64,000 nt of DNA from Vibrio fluvialis (lineage in GTDB: Bacteria; Pseudomonadota; Gammaproteobacteria; Enterobacterales; Vibrionaceae), in contig NZ_UHIP01000001.1 in the NCBI RefSeq assembly GCF_900460245.1, positions 2,666,001 through 2,730,000 of the forward strand, given 5' to 3'. Under the pieces are notes generated by a model. The model searched no databases. It saw nothing but the letters and a program-made list of their open reading frames with translations, and was not told the origin of the DNA. Shown here piece by piece: positions 19,893 to 37,861 of this stretch (the stretch's first letter is position 1; each line of letters opens with the position of its first letter). A program made the position numbers and the translations under genes.

Positions 19893-20529
19893 ATTATCTT
19901 AAACACGCACATCACTTTATCTTCACGCCTTCCTACTTTGTTCATCACTACTGTTCCTTCCTCGAAGATCCTCATTTCTCATTTGCAGCCAGAACATGGA
20001 GCCTAGAGCTACATGAATATTATTAGTTTTAATCTTCTCTCTTGTTTGAAACAAAAGTGACTGAGTCATAAAAATTCGCCATACCACGACTGACAAATAA
20101 CCAGGATACACATCAATCAATGAAAGATTCAGGCATATAAGAATATTGCTGACAGGCAGGAGATCTAAACCGGACAAACGAGCCGCTGTTCTTATCCAAA
20201 AGTCAGCTCCAAAGCCAGAAACGCCTATGAGCGATGTTCCTTTGTAGATCATGAGATTAGTCGAGTTTGATACTAGTGAGGCAGGTATGCCATTACAGTC
20301 GGTATAAATAAGACCCTACCAATACACAGAGTAAGAGTAGCGAAGTCTATCTTTACCAAACAGAGGCGCGATGACAACAAAGCAAAGGTGTAAGAGCTTA
20401 GATAGGTAACAATCCGTTAGCCGTTAGGAATAACGCTTGCGAGCGACAAAGCGTAAGGGCGAGAGAAAGAGGAGAGCGAAGCGCTCAGTGAGGCTGGAGA
20501 GTGTGGAGGTTTAGCAACTCCCAGATAGC
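19893..20529. other. Non-coding tail beyond the rRNA operon terminator
   Basis: These 637 bases lie between the antiporter terminator and the rRNA terminator. No credible gene was found. The best minus-strand frame (20252 to 19923, 109 codons) lacks a ribosome site and a recognisable domain. The part from about 20430 to 20515 is strikingly purine-rich on the plus strand, with small inverted pieces such as GAGCGAAGCGCTC and a repeated CCGTTAG. It could be a decayed gene remnant or an RNA-level structure. Confidence 0.5.
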
Positions 20530-20557
20530 AAAAAACCCCAGCATTGCTGCTGAGGTC
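20530..20557 (-). terminator. Intrinsic terminator of the downstream rRNA operon
   Basis: On the minus strand the stem ACCTCAGCA/TGCTGGGGT is followed by six Ts. It starts just after the tRNA-Asp CCA end. Confidence 0.88.
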
Positions 20558-20566
20558 TTAAATAAG

Positions 20567-20643
20567 TGGCGGAGCGGACGGGACTCGAACCCGCGACCCC
20601 CGGCGTGACAGGCCGGTATTCTAACCAACTGAACTACCGCTCC
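20567..20643 (-). tRNA. tRNA-Asp (GTC)
   Basis: The 77-nt cloverleaf begins GGAGCGGTAGTTCAG. The anticodon loop CTGTCAC gives GUC, the T loop is GGTTCGAGTCC and CCA is encoded. It is the last gene of the rRNA operon, before the terminator. Confidence 0.97.
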
Positions 20644-20673
20644 GCACTGGTTAGACTCAAGAGTCTAAATTTA

Positions 20674-20793
20674 AAGCCTGGCGATGTTCTACTCTCACAT
20701 GGGGAGACCCCACACTACCATCGACGCTGTTTCGTTTCACTTCTGAGTTCGGAATGGGATCAGGTGGGTCCAAAACGCTATGGTCGCCAAGCA
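20674..20793 (-). rRNA. 5S ribosomal RNA (downstream operon)
   Basis: The 120-nt sequence begins TGCTTGGCGACCATAGCG and ends CATCGCCAGGCTT, with the conserved CCGAACTCAGAAGTGAAAC core. Ends are set by pairing of the terminal stem. It appears identical to the other 5S copy at 26292. Confidence 0.96.
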
Positions 20794-20885
20794 AATTCTT
20801 AAAATTCGGAAAGCTGTTTTCGTTCTCTCAACACATTCTTATGCGCTTAGCTTTGAGTCCAATACAAAACCCCTTGGGTGTTGTA

Positions 20886-23772
<2,887 letters not shown>

Positions 23773-24122
23773 ATACAACCCGAAGGAGTTTCGGGTTGCT
23801 GTTAAACAACCTAGGTGTCACACATTTATTTTTCATGAGTGTGTGACTGATTTTGCCGGACTCAATTTGAAGACTTACTGAATCAGTAAGCTTCGATACC
23901 AAGCACACTTGAATGTGTTTGTTGGTGTATTCCATTCAGGAATACATTGAGAACTTTACAAACAACAATAAATTGTTGTTTTGTCAGCTTTCCAAATTGT
24001 TAAAGAGCTATGCCACTTTCTATCGAAAGAAACACTTTCTAAGGATTCTCAGCGTCAGAAATCCGAACCACACCCGTTTTACTGAAGTGGTTTGGCTATC
24101 CTATCCAAAAATTCTTAGAGAG
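23773..24122 (-). other. 16S-23S spacer between tRNA-Val and 23S (downstream operon)
   Basis: The 350-base spacer holds a boxA antitermination element (GCTCTTTAACAA on the minus strand, 23998-24009) and several hairpins. These include CTTACTG/CAGTAAG (23874-23890), GTATTCC/GGAATAC, and AACAACAA/TTGTTGTT (23961-23980). The part next to 23S is complementary to the region after the 23S 3' end and should form the RNase III processing stem. Confidence 0.7.
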
Positions 24123-24198
24123 TGGTGGGCGATACCGGGTTCGAACCAGTGACCCCCTGCTTGTAAGGCAGGTGCTCTCCCAACTGAGCTAATCGCCC
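24123..24198 (-). tRNA. tRNA-Val (TAC)
   Basis: The 76-nt cloverleaf starts GGGCGATTAGCTCAG. The anticodon loop CTTACAA gives UAC, the T loop is GGTTCGAACCC and CCA is encoded. It is the third tRNA in the spacer, nearest 23S. Confidence 0.97.
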
Positions 24199-24226
24199 AC
24201 ATTATTTGATTTCCTGTGGCAGGAAA

Positions 24227-24302
24227 TGGTGGGTCGTGCAGGATTCGAACCTGCGACCAATTGATTAAAAGTCAACTGCTCTACCAACTGAGCTAACGAC
24301 CC
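24227..24302 (-). tRNA. tRNA-Lys (TTT)
   Basis: The 76-nt cloverleaf starts GGGTCGTTAGCTCAG. The anticodon loop CTTTTAA gives UUU, and CCA is encoded. It sits between tRNA-Glu and tRNA-Val in the spacer. Confidence 0.97.
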
Positions 24303-24303
24303 G

Positions 24304-24379
24304 TGGTATCCCGTAGGGGAGTCGAACCCCTGTTACCGCCGTGAAAGGGCGGTGTCCTAGGCCTCTAGACGAACGGGAC
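24304..24379 (-). tRNA. tRNA-Glu (TTC)
   Basis: The 76-nt cloverleaf starts GTCCCGTTCGTCTAG. The anticodon loop CTTTCAC gives UUC, and CCA is encoded. It is separated from tRNA-Lys by a single base. Confidence 0.97.
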
Positions 24380-24446
24380 ACTAAGATACTCTTCACATTT
24401 AAACCGTATCAATCTGTGTGAACACTCATCGCAATAATCATTCGTA

Positions 24447-26000
<1,554 letters not shown>

Positions 26001-26149
26001 AGTTTTGGCTCAATGAATACTGATAACATTACTATGTAATGTTGAATTGACTGTGCTCGATACCGAAGTATCAAATTGGTCACTCAGTTCATTGATAAAT
26101 CTTTTGCGATTATCATCAACGAGTGCCCACACAGATTGATAGGTTTATA

Positions 26150-26162
26150 TTGTTAAAGAGCT
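26150..26162 (-). promoter_or_regulatory. boxA antitermination element, downstream rRNA operon leader
   Basis: The minus strand reads AGCTCTTTAACAA, the classic boxA bound by NusB/NusE, between the promoter and 16S. The same motif recurs in both spacers and in the other leader (31646-31658). Confidence 0.85.
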
Positions 26163-26198
26163 TTGCTTTCAGTGCGTTAGCACGTAGGCAGGACGCGT

Positions 26199-26226
26199 AT
26201 ATTACGCTTCACACCGTGAAAGTCAA
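26199..26226 (-). promoter_or_regulatory. rRNA promoter of the downstream operon
   Basis: The minus strand has TTGACT, a 16-bp spacer and TAATAT, followed by a GC-rich initiation region. The 16-bp spacing is typical of rrn P1 promoters. It starts only about 65 bp after the 5S of the preceding operon. Confidence 0.8.
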
Positions 26227-26228
26227 CA

Positions 26229-26250
26229 TAAAACTCTAAGTTTTTTAGAG
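26229..26250 (-). terminator. Terminator of the upstream rRNA operon
   Basis: On the minus strand CTCTAA/TTAGAG folds over an A-rich loop and is followed by a short T-run. A second perfect hairpin, ACTTGCTTAA/TTAAGCAAGT (26261-26283), lies between it and the 5S gene. The T-run merges into the -35 region of the next operon, and the short T-run leaves some readthrough possible. Confidence 0.65.
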
Positions 26251-26291
26251 CCCTATGGTGACTTGCTTAAAAGTTAAGCAAGTGCAATTTA

Positions 26292-26411
26292 AAGCCTGGC
26301 GATGTTCTACTCTCACATGGGGAGACCCCACACTACCATCGACGCTGTTTCGTTTCACTTCTGAGTTCGGAATGGGATCAGGTGGGTCCAAAACGCTATG
26401 GTCGCCAAGCA
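26292..26411 (-). rRNA. 5S ribosomal RNA (upstream operon)
   Basis: 120 nt, with the same sequence and ends as the other 5S copy. It is the last gene of this operon; no tRNA follows. Confidence 0.96.
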
Positions 26412-26504
26412 AATTCTTAAAATTCGGAAAGCTGTTTTTCGTTCTCTCAACACATTCTTATGCGCTTAGCTTTGAGTCCACTACAAAACCCCTTGGGTGT
26501 TGTA

Positions 26505-29391
<2,887 letters not shown>

Positions 29392-29683
29392 ATACAACCC
29401 GAAGGAGTTTCGGGTTGTTGTTAAACAACCTAGGTGTCACACATTTATTTTTCATGAGTGTGTGACTGATTTTGCCGGACTCAATTTGAAGACTTACTGA
29501 AACAGTAAGCTTCGATACCAAGCACACTTGAATGTGTTTGTTGGTGTATTCCGTTAAGGAATACATTGAGAACTTTACAAACAATCTTTTAAAAGATTGT
29601 TTTGTCAGCTTTCCAAATTGTTAAAGAGCAGATTTTCTACTGAAAACCATGTTTAAGAACACTTAAGCAAATGTGCTTAAAGA
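29392..29683 (-). other. 16S-23S spacer between tRNA-Ala and 23S (upstream operon)
   Basis: The 292-base spacer carries boxA (29618-29629) and hairpins in the same places as the other operon. The stem at 29580-29601 is AACAATCTTTT/AAAAGATTGTT, a different sequence that still pairs. Confidence 0.7.
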
Positions 29684-29759
29684 TGGTGGAGCTAAGCAGG
29701 ATCGAACTGCTGACCTCCTGCGTGCAAGGCAGGCGCTCTCCCAGCTGAGCTATAGCCCC
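29684..29759 (-). tRNA. tRNA-Ala (TGC)
   Basis: The 76-nt cloverleaf starts GGGGCTATAGCTCAG. The anticodon loop CTTGCAC gives UGC, and CCA is encoded. It lies in the spacer after tRNA-Ile. Confidence 0.97.
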
Positions 29760-29801
29760 ATCAGGTGTTGATACTGTGTGCCAATCCTCTGGGAGGAAGA
29801 T

Positions 29802-29878
29802 TGGTGGGTCTGAGTGGACTCGAACCACCGACCTCTCGCTTATCAGGCGAACGCTCTAACCACCTGAGCTACAGACCC
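29802..29878 (-). tRNA. tRNA-Ile (GAT)
   Basis: The 77-nt cloverleaf starts GGGTCTGTAGCTCAG. The anticodon loop CTGATAA gives GAU, and CCA is encoded. It is the first tRNA in the spacer after 16S. Confidence 0.97.
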
Positions 29879-29943
29879 AGTATCGTCTCTAAAACGTATA
29901 AACCATCAATCTGTGTGAACACTCATCGCAATAATCATTCGTA

Positions 29944-31497
<1,554 letters not shown>

Positions 31498-31645
31498 AGT
31501 TTTGGCTCAATGAATACTGATAACATTACTATGTAATGTTGAATTGACTGTGCTCGATACCGAAGTATCAAATTGGTCACTCAGTTCATTGATAAATCTT
31601 TTGCAATTATCATCAACGAGTGCCCACACAGATTGATAGGTTTAT

Positions 31646-31658
31646 ATTGTTAAAGAGC
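31646..31658 (-). promoter_or_regulatory. boxA antitermination element, upstream rRNA operon leader
   Basis: The minus strand reads GCTCTTTAACAAT, between the rRNA promoters and 16S. The leader sequences of the two operons match up to this point and diverge upstream of it. Confidence 0.85.
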
Positions 31659-31702
31659 TTTCTTCCTACTTCAGCGACTGAGTCACCGTGGAAGAGGCGG
31701 CC

Positions 31703-31730
31703 ATTCTAGCGAGATAATCATCAGTGTCAA
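31703..31730 (-). promoter_or_regulatory. Proximal rRNA promoter of the upstream operon
   Basis: The minus strand has a consensus TTGACA, a 16-bp spacer and TAGAAT. It is the nearer of two promoter-like elements before this 16S gene. Confidence 0.75.
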
Positions 31731-31819
31731 ACACTTTTTTCAAATCATTTCGTTTTTCTTTCTGGCCTGTCTGACTAGCCTTGAACCCTTGTGAGCCCTT
31801 GCCCTGTCGACGAGGTGGC

Positions 31820-31847
31820 ATTATAGAGATCCGAATCACACTGGCAA
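31820..31847 (-). promoter_or_regulatory. Distal rRNA promoter (P1-like) of the upstream operon
   Basis: The minus strand has TTGCCA, a 16-bp spacer and a perfect TATAAT, followed by a GC-rich start region. An A/T-rich stretch upstream (about 31848-31880) could be an UP element. Confidence 0.75.
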
Positions 31848-31942
31848 GTACTTTTTCTGAAAAAATGCAAAAATAACACTTAAGTGATGAATTAACGCTC
31901 AAAGCCTTATTTATCCAACTTTACCCCAATGATACGTACAAC

Positions 31943-31951
31943 TTATCCACA
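31943..31951 (+). promoter_or_regulatory. Isolated consensus DnaA box
   Basis: TTATCCACA is a perfect high-affinity DnaA box, about 100 bp upstream of the distal rRNA promoter. A weaker TTTATCCAA sits about 30 bp before it. No other replication-origin features are nearby, so this is not an origin. Confidence 0.4.
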
Positions 31952-31997
31952 GAGTTATTCTATTTAGCACTTGGATCGCGGTTAGCCCACACCTCTT

Positions 31998-32036
31998 ATA
32001 TATAGAAAAAGCCGCTAGCGCGGCTTTTTCTATATT
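31998..32036. terminator. Terminator of the cysJIH operon
   Basis: The perfect stem TATAGAAAAAGCCGC/GCGGCTTTTTCTATA has a four-base loop, just after the cysH stop. It can act in both directions and separates cysJIH from the rRNA promoters. Between it and the distal rRNA promoter (31848-31997) I see only the DnaA box and A/T-rich sequence. Confidence 0.92.
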
Positions 32037-32043
32037 AGACACA

Positions 32044-32817
32044 TTAGATACCTGACCCATCTTGCTCAGGAGACTCTTCATGCAGCCCACATTCTCGCTT
32101 CAAACCAAAGAATCGCGTTTCTTCTTCGCTCATTCCCGGTTCCCACTTACGCGTGGTATGTGTATCACCAACCGACAGGTAGCCCTCATCCCAAAGCGGG
32201 TGATACGGCAGATCGTTGTCTTTCAGGTAATAGTGGACATCTTTATTGGTCCAATCGATCACCGGAAGGAATTTGAAGACACCATTTTGAACCGCAAGAA
32301 TCGGTAAGGTCGCCCGTGACTTCGATTGCTCACGGCGCAAGCCCGAGAACCAAGTACCAACTTCAAGTTCATGCAGCGCACGGCGCATCGGTTCCACTTT
32401 ATTGATGCGATTGTATTGCTCAATCCCCGTCACGCCCTGTTCCCACAATTTACCAAAGCGAGCTTCCTGCCACGCGGACGACATCTCTGCGGTGTAAATC
32501 TTGAGATTCAGATTCAAACGCTCCGTCAGTTGATCAATAAACTGGTAGGTTTCCGGAAACAAATAGCCCGTGTCGGTCAAAACCACAGGGACATCCTTGT
32601 TGACTGACGTCACCAAATGCAGCATCACTGCAGCCTGAATTCCAAAGCTGGAAGAGACCGCATGAGTACCCGGTAAGTTTTCCAGAGCCCAAACGACACG
32701 TTCCTGCGCCGTGAGCGTTTCTAAATACGCGTTAACTTCGGCCAAGTGGAGCGCCTGCTCCGCCTTGGTGAGCGTTAACAACTCCGTCAAATTAGGAGTC
32801 GCGACGATCTCAGGCAT
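32044..32817 (-). CDS. cysH: Phosphoadenosine phosphosulfate (PAPS) reductase CysH
   Basis: CysH reduces PAPS to sulfite with thioredoxin in assimilatory sulfate reduction. The 257-residue product has the [15 protein letters not shown]-loop-like motif (about 56-69), [13 protein letters not shown], and the C-terminal catalytic KRECGLH at about 239-245. It has only this one catalytic cysteine. The Cys pairs that hold an iron-sulfur cluster in APS reductases are absent, so PAPS is the expected substrate. The start overlaps the end of cysI by eight bases, so it is translated with it as the last gene of cysJIH. Confidence 0.96.
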   Translation of the reverse strand: MPEIVATPNLTELLTLTKAEQALHLAEVNAYLETLTAQERVVWALENLPGTHAVSSSFGIQAAVMLHLVTSVNKDVPVVLTDTGYLFPETYQFIDQLTERLNLNLKIYTAEMSSAWQEARFGKLWEQGVTGIEQYNRINKVEPMRRALHELEVGTWFSGLRREQSKSRATLPILAVQNGVFKFLPVIDWTNKDVHYYLKDNDLPYHPLWDEGYLSVGDTHTTRKWEPGMSEEETRFFGLKRECGLHEESPEQDGSGI

Positions 32818-34543
32818 AAAAGTCCCTCTTAGACACGATCACTTCTTGGATGATGCCGGTACGAATCGTGAAATCACCAAACCCTTCACCCACCTCACGC
32901 TCTTTCGCCCAACGGCCCACCAGCGTATCAATTTCTTCCAGGATCTGTTTGTCGGTGATGTTCTCTTTATACATCTTCGGCACACGGGTTCCCGCGCGGT
33001 TGCCACCGAGGTGCAAATTGTAACGGCCAGGCGCTTTACCCACCAAACCGATTTCAGCCAGCATCGCGCGGCCACAACCGTTCGGACAACCAGTGACACG
33101 CAGAATGATGTTGTCTTCTTTTGGCAGCGCGTGTTTTTCCAGAATACCTTCGACCTGAGTGACAAACTCCGGCAGGAAGCGTTCAGCTTCAGCCATCGCC
33201 AACGGACAGGTTGGGAACGCCACACACGCCATCGAATTCTTACGCTGCTCGCTGACACTGCTGTCCATTAAGCCATGTGACACTGCCAATGCTTCGATCG
33301 CGGCTTTTTGATCAGCCGGGACACCAGCGATGATCAAGTTTTGGTTTGCCGTCATACGGAAATCGCCTTGGTGAATCTTCGCAATTTCCGCCACACCGGT
33401 TTTAAGTGGCTTGCCAGGGAAATCTAACAAACGTCCGTTTTCAATGAACAGCGTCAGGTGATGCTTGCCATCGATGCCTTCTACCCAACCGATACGATCC
33501 CCGCGTTCAGTGAACTCGTATGGACGGCTATCGCCAAACATCACGCCCGCACGTTTTTCCACTTCCGCTTTAAAGACATCAACGCCAACACGATCCAGCG
33601 TGTATTTGGTTTTCGCGTTCTTACGGTTTGAACGGTTACCCCAATCGCGTTGTGTTGTGACCACGGCAGCAGCAACGTCTAACGTTTTATCCAGTGGAAT
33701 AAAGCCGAAGTCATCAGCGCGACGAGGATAAGTCGAGGTGTCGCCATGCGTCATCGCCAGACCACCGCCCACCAACACGTTAAAGCCAACCAGCTTGCCG
33801 TTGTCCGCAATCGCCACGAAGTTAAGATCGTTAGCGTGCACGTCCACGTCATTTTGTGGCGGGATCACCACGGTCGTTTTGAATTTACGCGGTAAGTAGT
33901 TACTGCCCAGAATCGGTTCCTCATCGGTGGCTTCCACTTTCTCACCATCCAACCAGATTTCGGCATAAGCGCGCGTTTTTGGCAGCAGATGCTCACTGAT
34001 TCTCGATGCCCATTCGTACGCTTCTTGGTGCAGCTCAGATTCCACCGGGTTTGAGGTACATAGTACGTTACGGTTTACGTCACCCGCGGTCGCAATCGAA
34101 TCGATTCCGATGCTGTTGAGTGTCTGGTGCATCAATTTAATGTTCGGTTTCAGAACGCCATGGAACTGAAAGGTCTGGCGGGTCGTCAGACGGATACTGC
34201 CATACAGAGAGTGTTCGGTTGCAAACTTATCGATCGCCAGCCACTGTTTTGGCTGGATGATGCCGCCCGGCATACGAGCACGCAGCATCACATTGTGCAG
34301 CGGCTCCAGTTTTTGTTTGGTACGTTCGTTGCGAATGTCACGGTCATCCTGCTGATACATGCCGTGGAAGCGGATCAACTGGAAGTTATCAGCGGTAAAT
34401 CCGCCCGTAATGCGATCTTGCAGATCTTGTTCGATCGTGCCGCGTAGGAAATTACTTTCGCGCTTGAGACGTTCATTATCAGAAAGCGAGCCGAGCACTT
34501 CGCCAAGAACTTCCTGTACGTTGTTTTCAATCTTGGTGCTCAT
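32810..34543 (-). CDS. cysI: Sulfite reductase hemoprotein beta subunit CysI
   Basis: CysI carries siroheme and a 4Fe-4S cluster and reduces sulfite to sulfide with electrons from CysJ. The 577-residue product has the two cluster cysteine pairs in the C-terminal third: CVAFPTC (about 441-447) and TGCPNGCGR (about 486-494). It also has the duplicated sulfite-reductase half-domains with [12 protein letters not shown]. The length is close to the E. coli protein. Its ATG shares one base with the cysJ stop and it overlaps cysH, which indicates a tightly coupled operon. Confidence 0.97.
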   Translation of the reverse strand: MSTKIENNVQEVLGEVLGSLSDNERLKRESNFLRGTIEQDLQDRITGGFTADNFQLIRFHGMYQQDDRDIRNERTKQKLEPLHNVMLRARMPGGIIQPKQWLAIDKFATEHSLYGSIRLTTRQTFQFHGVLKPNIKLMHQTLNSIGIDSIATAGDVNRNVLCTSNPVESELHQEAYEWASRISEHLLPKTRAYAEIWLDGEKVEATDEEPILGSNYLPRKFKTTVVIPPQNDVDVHANDLNFVAIADNGKLVGFNVLVGGGLAMTHGDTSTYPRRADDFGFIPLDKTLDVAAAVVTTQRDWGNRSNRKNAKTKYTLDRVGVDVFKAEVEKRAGVMFGDSRPYEFTERGDRIGWVEGIDGKHHLTLFIENGRLLDFPGKPLKTGVAEIAKIHQGDFRMTANQNLIIAGVPADQKAAIEALAVSHGLMDSSVSEQRKNSMACVAFPTCPLAMAEAERFLPEFVTQVEGILEKHALPKEDNIILRVTGCPNGCGRAMLAEIGLVGKAPGRYNLHLGGNRAGTRVPKMYKENITDKQILEEIDTLVGRWAKEREVGEGFGDFTIRTGIIQEVIVSKRDFYA

Positions 34544-36375
34544 TAGTACACATCCCTCTGGTAACGTTTCGCTTTACGAAGCTCATTGAAATATTCTTCT
34601 GCTTTTTCACGTGACAGGCCACCCTGTTGCTGCGCGACGACGATCAGCGCTTCATGGACATCTTTCGCCATGCGTGTGGCATCACCACAGATATAAACGT
34701 AGGCGCCATCTTGCAGCCATTGCCATACCTGCTCAGCTTGCTCCAACACACGGTGTTGCACGTACACTTTTTCATGTTGGTCACGGCTGAAGGCGACGTC
34801 CAAGCGCGTGAGCGCGCCCGACTTCAGGTATTTCTGCCATTCCACTTGGTAAAGGAAATCTTGGGTGAAGGTGCGATCGCCAAAGAACAACCAGCTCTTA
34901 CCATCCGCTCCGCGGTTATCACGCTCTTGGATAAAGCTGCGGAACGGCGCAATACCAGTACCCGGGCCAATCATGATCACTGGCGTTGAATCATCTTGCG
35001 GCAGTTTGAAGTTGTTGTTGTGCTCGATGAACACTTTCACCGACTCACCTTCCTCCAAACGCTGCCCCAAAAAGCTGGACGCGCCGCCTTGACGAACTTC
35101 GCCATCCACATCGTATTCCACGATGCCCACCGTCAAGTGCACTTCTTCATCCACTTCCGATTGGCTGGATGCGATAGAGTACAGACGTGGCGTGAGGCGA
35201 CGTAGCAGAGAAATCAATTGTTCAGCTGAGAGCTTGGTTTTCTTTTCTTTTAGTACATCGACAATTTGAGTGTTTACCGCGTATTCACGTAGCTTGTCTT
35301 TATCTTCCACCAGCTTTTGCAGTTTCTTACTGCCAGACAGCTCAGCAAACTTAGTGACGAACTGCGGATTCGAACCCGTGATTTCGTATTTGCTGACCAG
35401 TGCGCTGTGCAGCGATAAACTCTCACCATCAACTTCGACACTTTCAACACCAGACAAACCTGCCGCCGCCAACACAGCATTCGCCAGTTCTGCACTGTTT
35501 TCATACCATACGCCCAACGCATCACCCGGTTGATAAGTCAGACCCGAGTCTGCCAAATCGATTTCGATGTGACGCACGTCTTTGCCCGAATCGCGGCCAG
35601 TGATTTTCTGGCTGGTCAGCAATGTCGCGGTGTAAGGATTTTGTTTGTTGTACTGAGAGTGAGAAGTCGTGGCTTGGCCAACGGGCAACTGAACCACTTC
35701 CGCCTGGCTACCCGCCAACGCTTCTTTAACACTTTCTAGTGCTTTAGCACGCCATTCGGCAGCAGGAGCGTCATAGTCCACATCACAATCAACGCGATCG
35801 ATAAAGCGTTTCGCGCCCAGTTTTTCAAGGAAAGCATCGAAGTCTTTACCAGTTTGGCAGAAAAACTCATAGCTCGAGTCACCCAAGCCAATCACACCGT
35901 ATTGCAGGTTTGGCAGTTTCGGAGCTTTTTTCGATTGCAGGAATTCATGCAGCTCCAGCGCGTTGTCCGGCGCTTCGCCTTCACCATTGGTTGAAGCCAC
36001 AAAGATCACATGCGTTTCTTTCGCCAGATCTTTGCCTTTGTAATCACTGGCATCAAATAATTGTACCGTGATACCAGCAGCCTGAGCTTCCTGTTCTAAT
36101 GCTTCGGCCACACCTTTAGCGTTACCGGTTTGCGAAGCAAAGATAATGGTCAGCTTACCTGCAGGTTTTGCGGAGGTCAGAGCAGCCGCCTGAGTCAAAG
36201 GTGCTGAAGCGCCCAGAGTCTGAGACTGGCTTAGCCCCCAGAAATAACCGCTCACCCAAGCCATTTGCTGAGGTGAGAGTTGTGAAATCGTTTGTTGCAG
36301 CTGGTTTAGCTGCGAGTCGTTGAGTGGGCTTGCAAGCCCAGCTAGCTCTTTTGGTATGGTGTTTCCTGAAGACAT
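34543..36375 (-). CDS. cysJ: Sulfite reductase flavoprotein alpha subunit CysJ
   Basis: CysJ passes electrons from NADPH through FAD and FMN to CysI. The 610-residue product has an N-terminal flavodoxin domain ([18 protein letters not shown], about 75-92), an FAD-binding domain with RLYSIASS, and a C-terminal NADPH domain with [13 protein letters not shown] and FGDRTF. It ends in Y, as CysJ does. The frame has an ATG seven codons further upstream (36396). The one at 36375 is preferred because AAGGAAG lies at a suitable distance before it. It is the first gene of cysJIH. Confidence 0.95.
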   Translation of the reverse strand: MSSGNTIPKELAGLASPLNDSQLNQLQQTISQLSPQQMAWVSGYFWGLSQSQTLGASAPLTQAAALTSAKPAGKLTIIFASQTGNAKGVAEALEQEAQAAGITVQLFDASDYKGKDLAKETHVIFVASTNGEGEAPDNALELHEFLQSKKAPKLPNLQYGVIGLGDSSYEFFCQTGKDFDAFLEKLGAKRFIDRVDCDVDYDAPAAEWRAKALESVKEALAGSQAEVVQLPVGQATTSHSQYNKQNPYTATLLTSQKITGRDSGKDVRHIEIDLADSGLTYQPGDALGVWYENSAELANAVLAAAGLSGVESVEVDGESLSLHSALVSKYEITGSNPQFVTKFAELSGSKKLQKLVEDKDKLREYAVNTQIVDVLKEKKTKLSAEQLISLLRRLTPRLYSIASSQSEVDEEVHLTVGIVEYDVDGEVRQGGASSFLGQRLEEGESVKVFIEHNNNFKLPQDDSTPVIMIGPGTGIAPFRSFIQERDNRGADGKSWLFFGDRTFTQDFLYQVEWQKYLKSGALTRLDVAFSRDQHEKVYVQHRVLEQAEQVWQWLQDGAYVYICGDATRMAKDVHEALIVVAQQQGGLSREKAEEYFNELRKAKRYQRDVY

Positions 36376-36492
36376 TGTCACGACTTCCTTATTCATTGCG
36401 TGACGATAGATTAACCACTCCTCTTAATAACAAGAAAGAATAGATGAGCATGTTTTATAACTTTTTGGAAGTAAGGCGGGTAACATTTCACC

Positions 36493-36723
36493 TTACTTAG
36501 ATTCCACTCTCACCTGCTTAAATCCCACCGCCATCGCCGATTTAGAAGCCTGGTCAAGATCGATGTAATGGCACTCCTCGCCATTCGTGCCAGTCAGCAG
36601 CACAAATCCTCCCCGTTGGTGACGAAATTCCACAATCCACGCGCCTTCTTCTGAAGAGGGTTCAATTATGGCTTCTACAAGTTGGTTCTCGCGGTAAAGG
36701 TTTCTCAGTTCCGTGATAGTCAT
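36493..36723 (-). CDS. Small conserved-looking protein of unknown function
   Basis: I do not recognise this 76-residue protein. It starts MTITELRNLYRENQLVEAII, has no signal peptide, membrane helix or cysteine-pair motif, and has alternating hydrophobic residues suggesting a small alpha/beta fold (EEGAWIVEFRHQRGGFVLLT in the middle). An upstream ATG would add four residues. Its composition resembles that of its neighbours, which supports a real gene. It lies alone between cysJ and an outer-membrane protein gene on the same strand, over 100 bases from each, so the neighbours give little clue. Confidence 0.7.
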   Translation of the reverse strand: MTITELRNLYRENQLVEAIIEPSSEEGAWIVEFRHQRGGFVLLTGTNGEECHYIDLDQASKSAMAVGFKQVRVESK

Positions 36724-36816
36724 CGCCACTCTCACTCATATTGCCGATCCATCACATTAAGCATGGTCTATTTCGGGAAGATTGCGAATTCTGCTGATGA
36801 GATTGTCGTTAACAGA

Positions 36817-36850
36817 ACAAAAACGCCACCGGAAAGCGGTGGCGTTTAAA
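36817..36850 (-). terminator. Terminator of the TIGR04219-type outer membrane protein gene
   Basis: The stem AAACGCCACC/GGTGGCGTTT has a short loop, with A-rich and T-rich flanks on the minus strand. It is just after the stop at 36866. Confidence 0.88.
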
Positions 36851-36865
36851 GTAAGAGAAAGAGGT

Positions 36866-37531
36866 TCAGAAGCGGAACTCTGCACCCAGAAACCAACCGT
36901 CAACAAAGACGTAGGACGTTTCGGTATCTGGAGATTGCTTGGCGAGATCTTCAAATTCCAAATCGATGACGCGGTAGCCACCTTTGATGGTCCATAAGCC
37001 CTCTTGGATTGGCAGTCGATACTGAATCCCAGCCGTCACGTCAGAACTCTTAATCCCGCTGCTGTTACCAACATCGAACTGACCGATAACATCAAAATTG
37101 GTATCCGGGATCGACAGCGCCGCTGACGCGTACCAGTTAAAAGTGGTTTCATCAAAATCGTAAGTTCTGGTATCCAGCGCTTGGTAGTCGGTATTGCTGT
37201 AGCGAGTAAGCGTTACGCCGGCATCGAAGTTCATCAGCTCATGATGAAGCAGCGTGTAATAGAAGGTGTAGTCCCATTTGTCATAAGACGCATAGTCTGC
37301 ATCAACACTGGTATAACGCACACTGACGTTGGGCAGGTAACGGATATCACTTTCGACCGCAGCATGGAAAGAAGGAGCGTAATCCGTATCACGGCGAATT
37401 TCGTCAATCTTAGTACTTCCTCGCCACATCTCAGCACCCACGTTCACAGTGTACGAAGAATCCTCACACCATGCCGTGGAAGAAAGCGATAAAAACGCCG
37501 TTGTTACTATCGCCATAGCTGGCTTATTCAT
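36866..37531 (-). CDS. Outer membrane beta-barrel protein, TIGR04219-like
   Basis: The 221-residue protein has a cleavable signal peptide (about 1-22, ending STAWC-E) followed by alternating strands rich in aromatic residues and glycine. It ends LGAEFRF, the terminal phenylalanine signature recognised by the BAM machinery. The pattern resembles the TIGR04219 family of outer-membrane proteins. The ATG at 37531 has an AGGAG site and begins the signal peptide; the longer frame from 37558 does not. The function is unknown: no substrate or partner is encoded beside it. Confidence 0.8.
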   Translation of the reverse strand: MNKPAMAIVTTAFLSLSSTAWCEDSSYTVNVGAEMWRGSTKIDEIRRDTDYAPSFHAAVESDIRYLPNVSVRYTSVDADYASYDKWDYTFYYTLLHHELMNFDAGVTLTRYSNTDYQALDTRTYDFDETTFNWYASAALSIPDTNFDVIGQFDVGNSSGIKSSDVTAGIQYRLPIQEGLWTIKGGYRVIDLEFEDLAKQSPDTETSYVFVDGWFLGAEFRF

Positions 37532-37625
37532 TGTTGTCGCTCCTGTCCAAGTACACATTTTCAGCCATATTCAATATCGGCATATTAGCACACAAGCCAG
37601 CTTAGTTAAGGACAGGACGCTATTC

Positions 37626-37838
37626 TTAACGCGGAATTTGCTGATAGTGGCGGTACACCCAGACACCAAGTGCAATCACGATAATCCAAGGGAGCAACTT
37701 AATTGCAAACCCTAACATGCTCAGTAACATCAGCACCACAAAGGCAACAGCGGCAGCAATCAGCGCCCCAAACACCGTGAGTCCGGTGACCAACAGACTG
37801 GCCACAAAGACCAGAATAAAAATCAGCTCAATCATCAT
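37626..37838 (-). CDS. pspG: Phage shock protein G (PspG)
   Basis: The 70-residue, very hydrophobic protein has two or three closely spaced membrane helices (IFILVFVASLLVTGLTVFG and FAIKLLPWIIVIALGVWVY) and a short basic tail. Its size, hydrophobic pattern and the IKLLPW segment match PspG, an inner-membrane effector of the phage-shock envelope stress response. Two adjacent ATGs (37838 and 37835) follow AGGAG; either could be used. A sigma-54 promoter lies directly upstream, as expected for a PspF-controlled gene outside the main psp operon. The 37 codons of open frame further upstream contain the promoter and are not coding. Confidence 0.9.
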   Translation of the reverse strand: MMIELIFILVFVASLLVTGLTVFGALIAAAVAFVVLMLLSMLGFAIKLLPWIIVIALGVWVYRHYQQIPR

Positions 37839-37861
37839 TGCTCTCCTTTTTACTCCAACAC

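Noticed and set aside
19923..20252. A 109-codon minus-strand frame in the tail beyond the rRNA operon
   Set aside because: No ribosome site before its ATG, no recognisable domain, and it lies in atypical sequence between terminators. Reported as part of the non-coding tail.
20400..20530. A CRISPR array or integron attachment site in the purine-rich stretch
   Set aside because: No regular repeat-spacer pattern and no integrase or cas gene. The repeats are short and irregular.
24123..24379. A tRNA-based insertion site for a mobile element
   Set aside because: All tRNAs are intact and sit inside the rRNA spacer, with no direct-repeat fragment or integrase nearby.
31666..31902. A 78-codon minus-strand frame over the rRNA promoters
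   Set aside because: It covers both promoter elements and part of the leader. Its composition does not resemble a protein; the promoters explain the sequence.
31943..31951. A replication origin at the DnaA box
   Set aside because: One good box and one weak one, with no cluster, no A/T unwinding repeats and no dnaA or gidA gene nearby.
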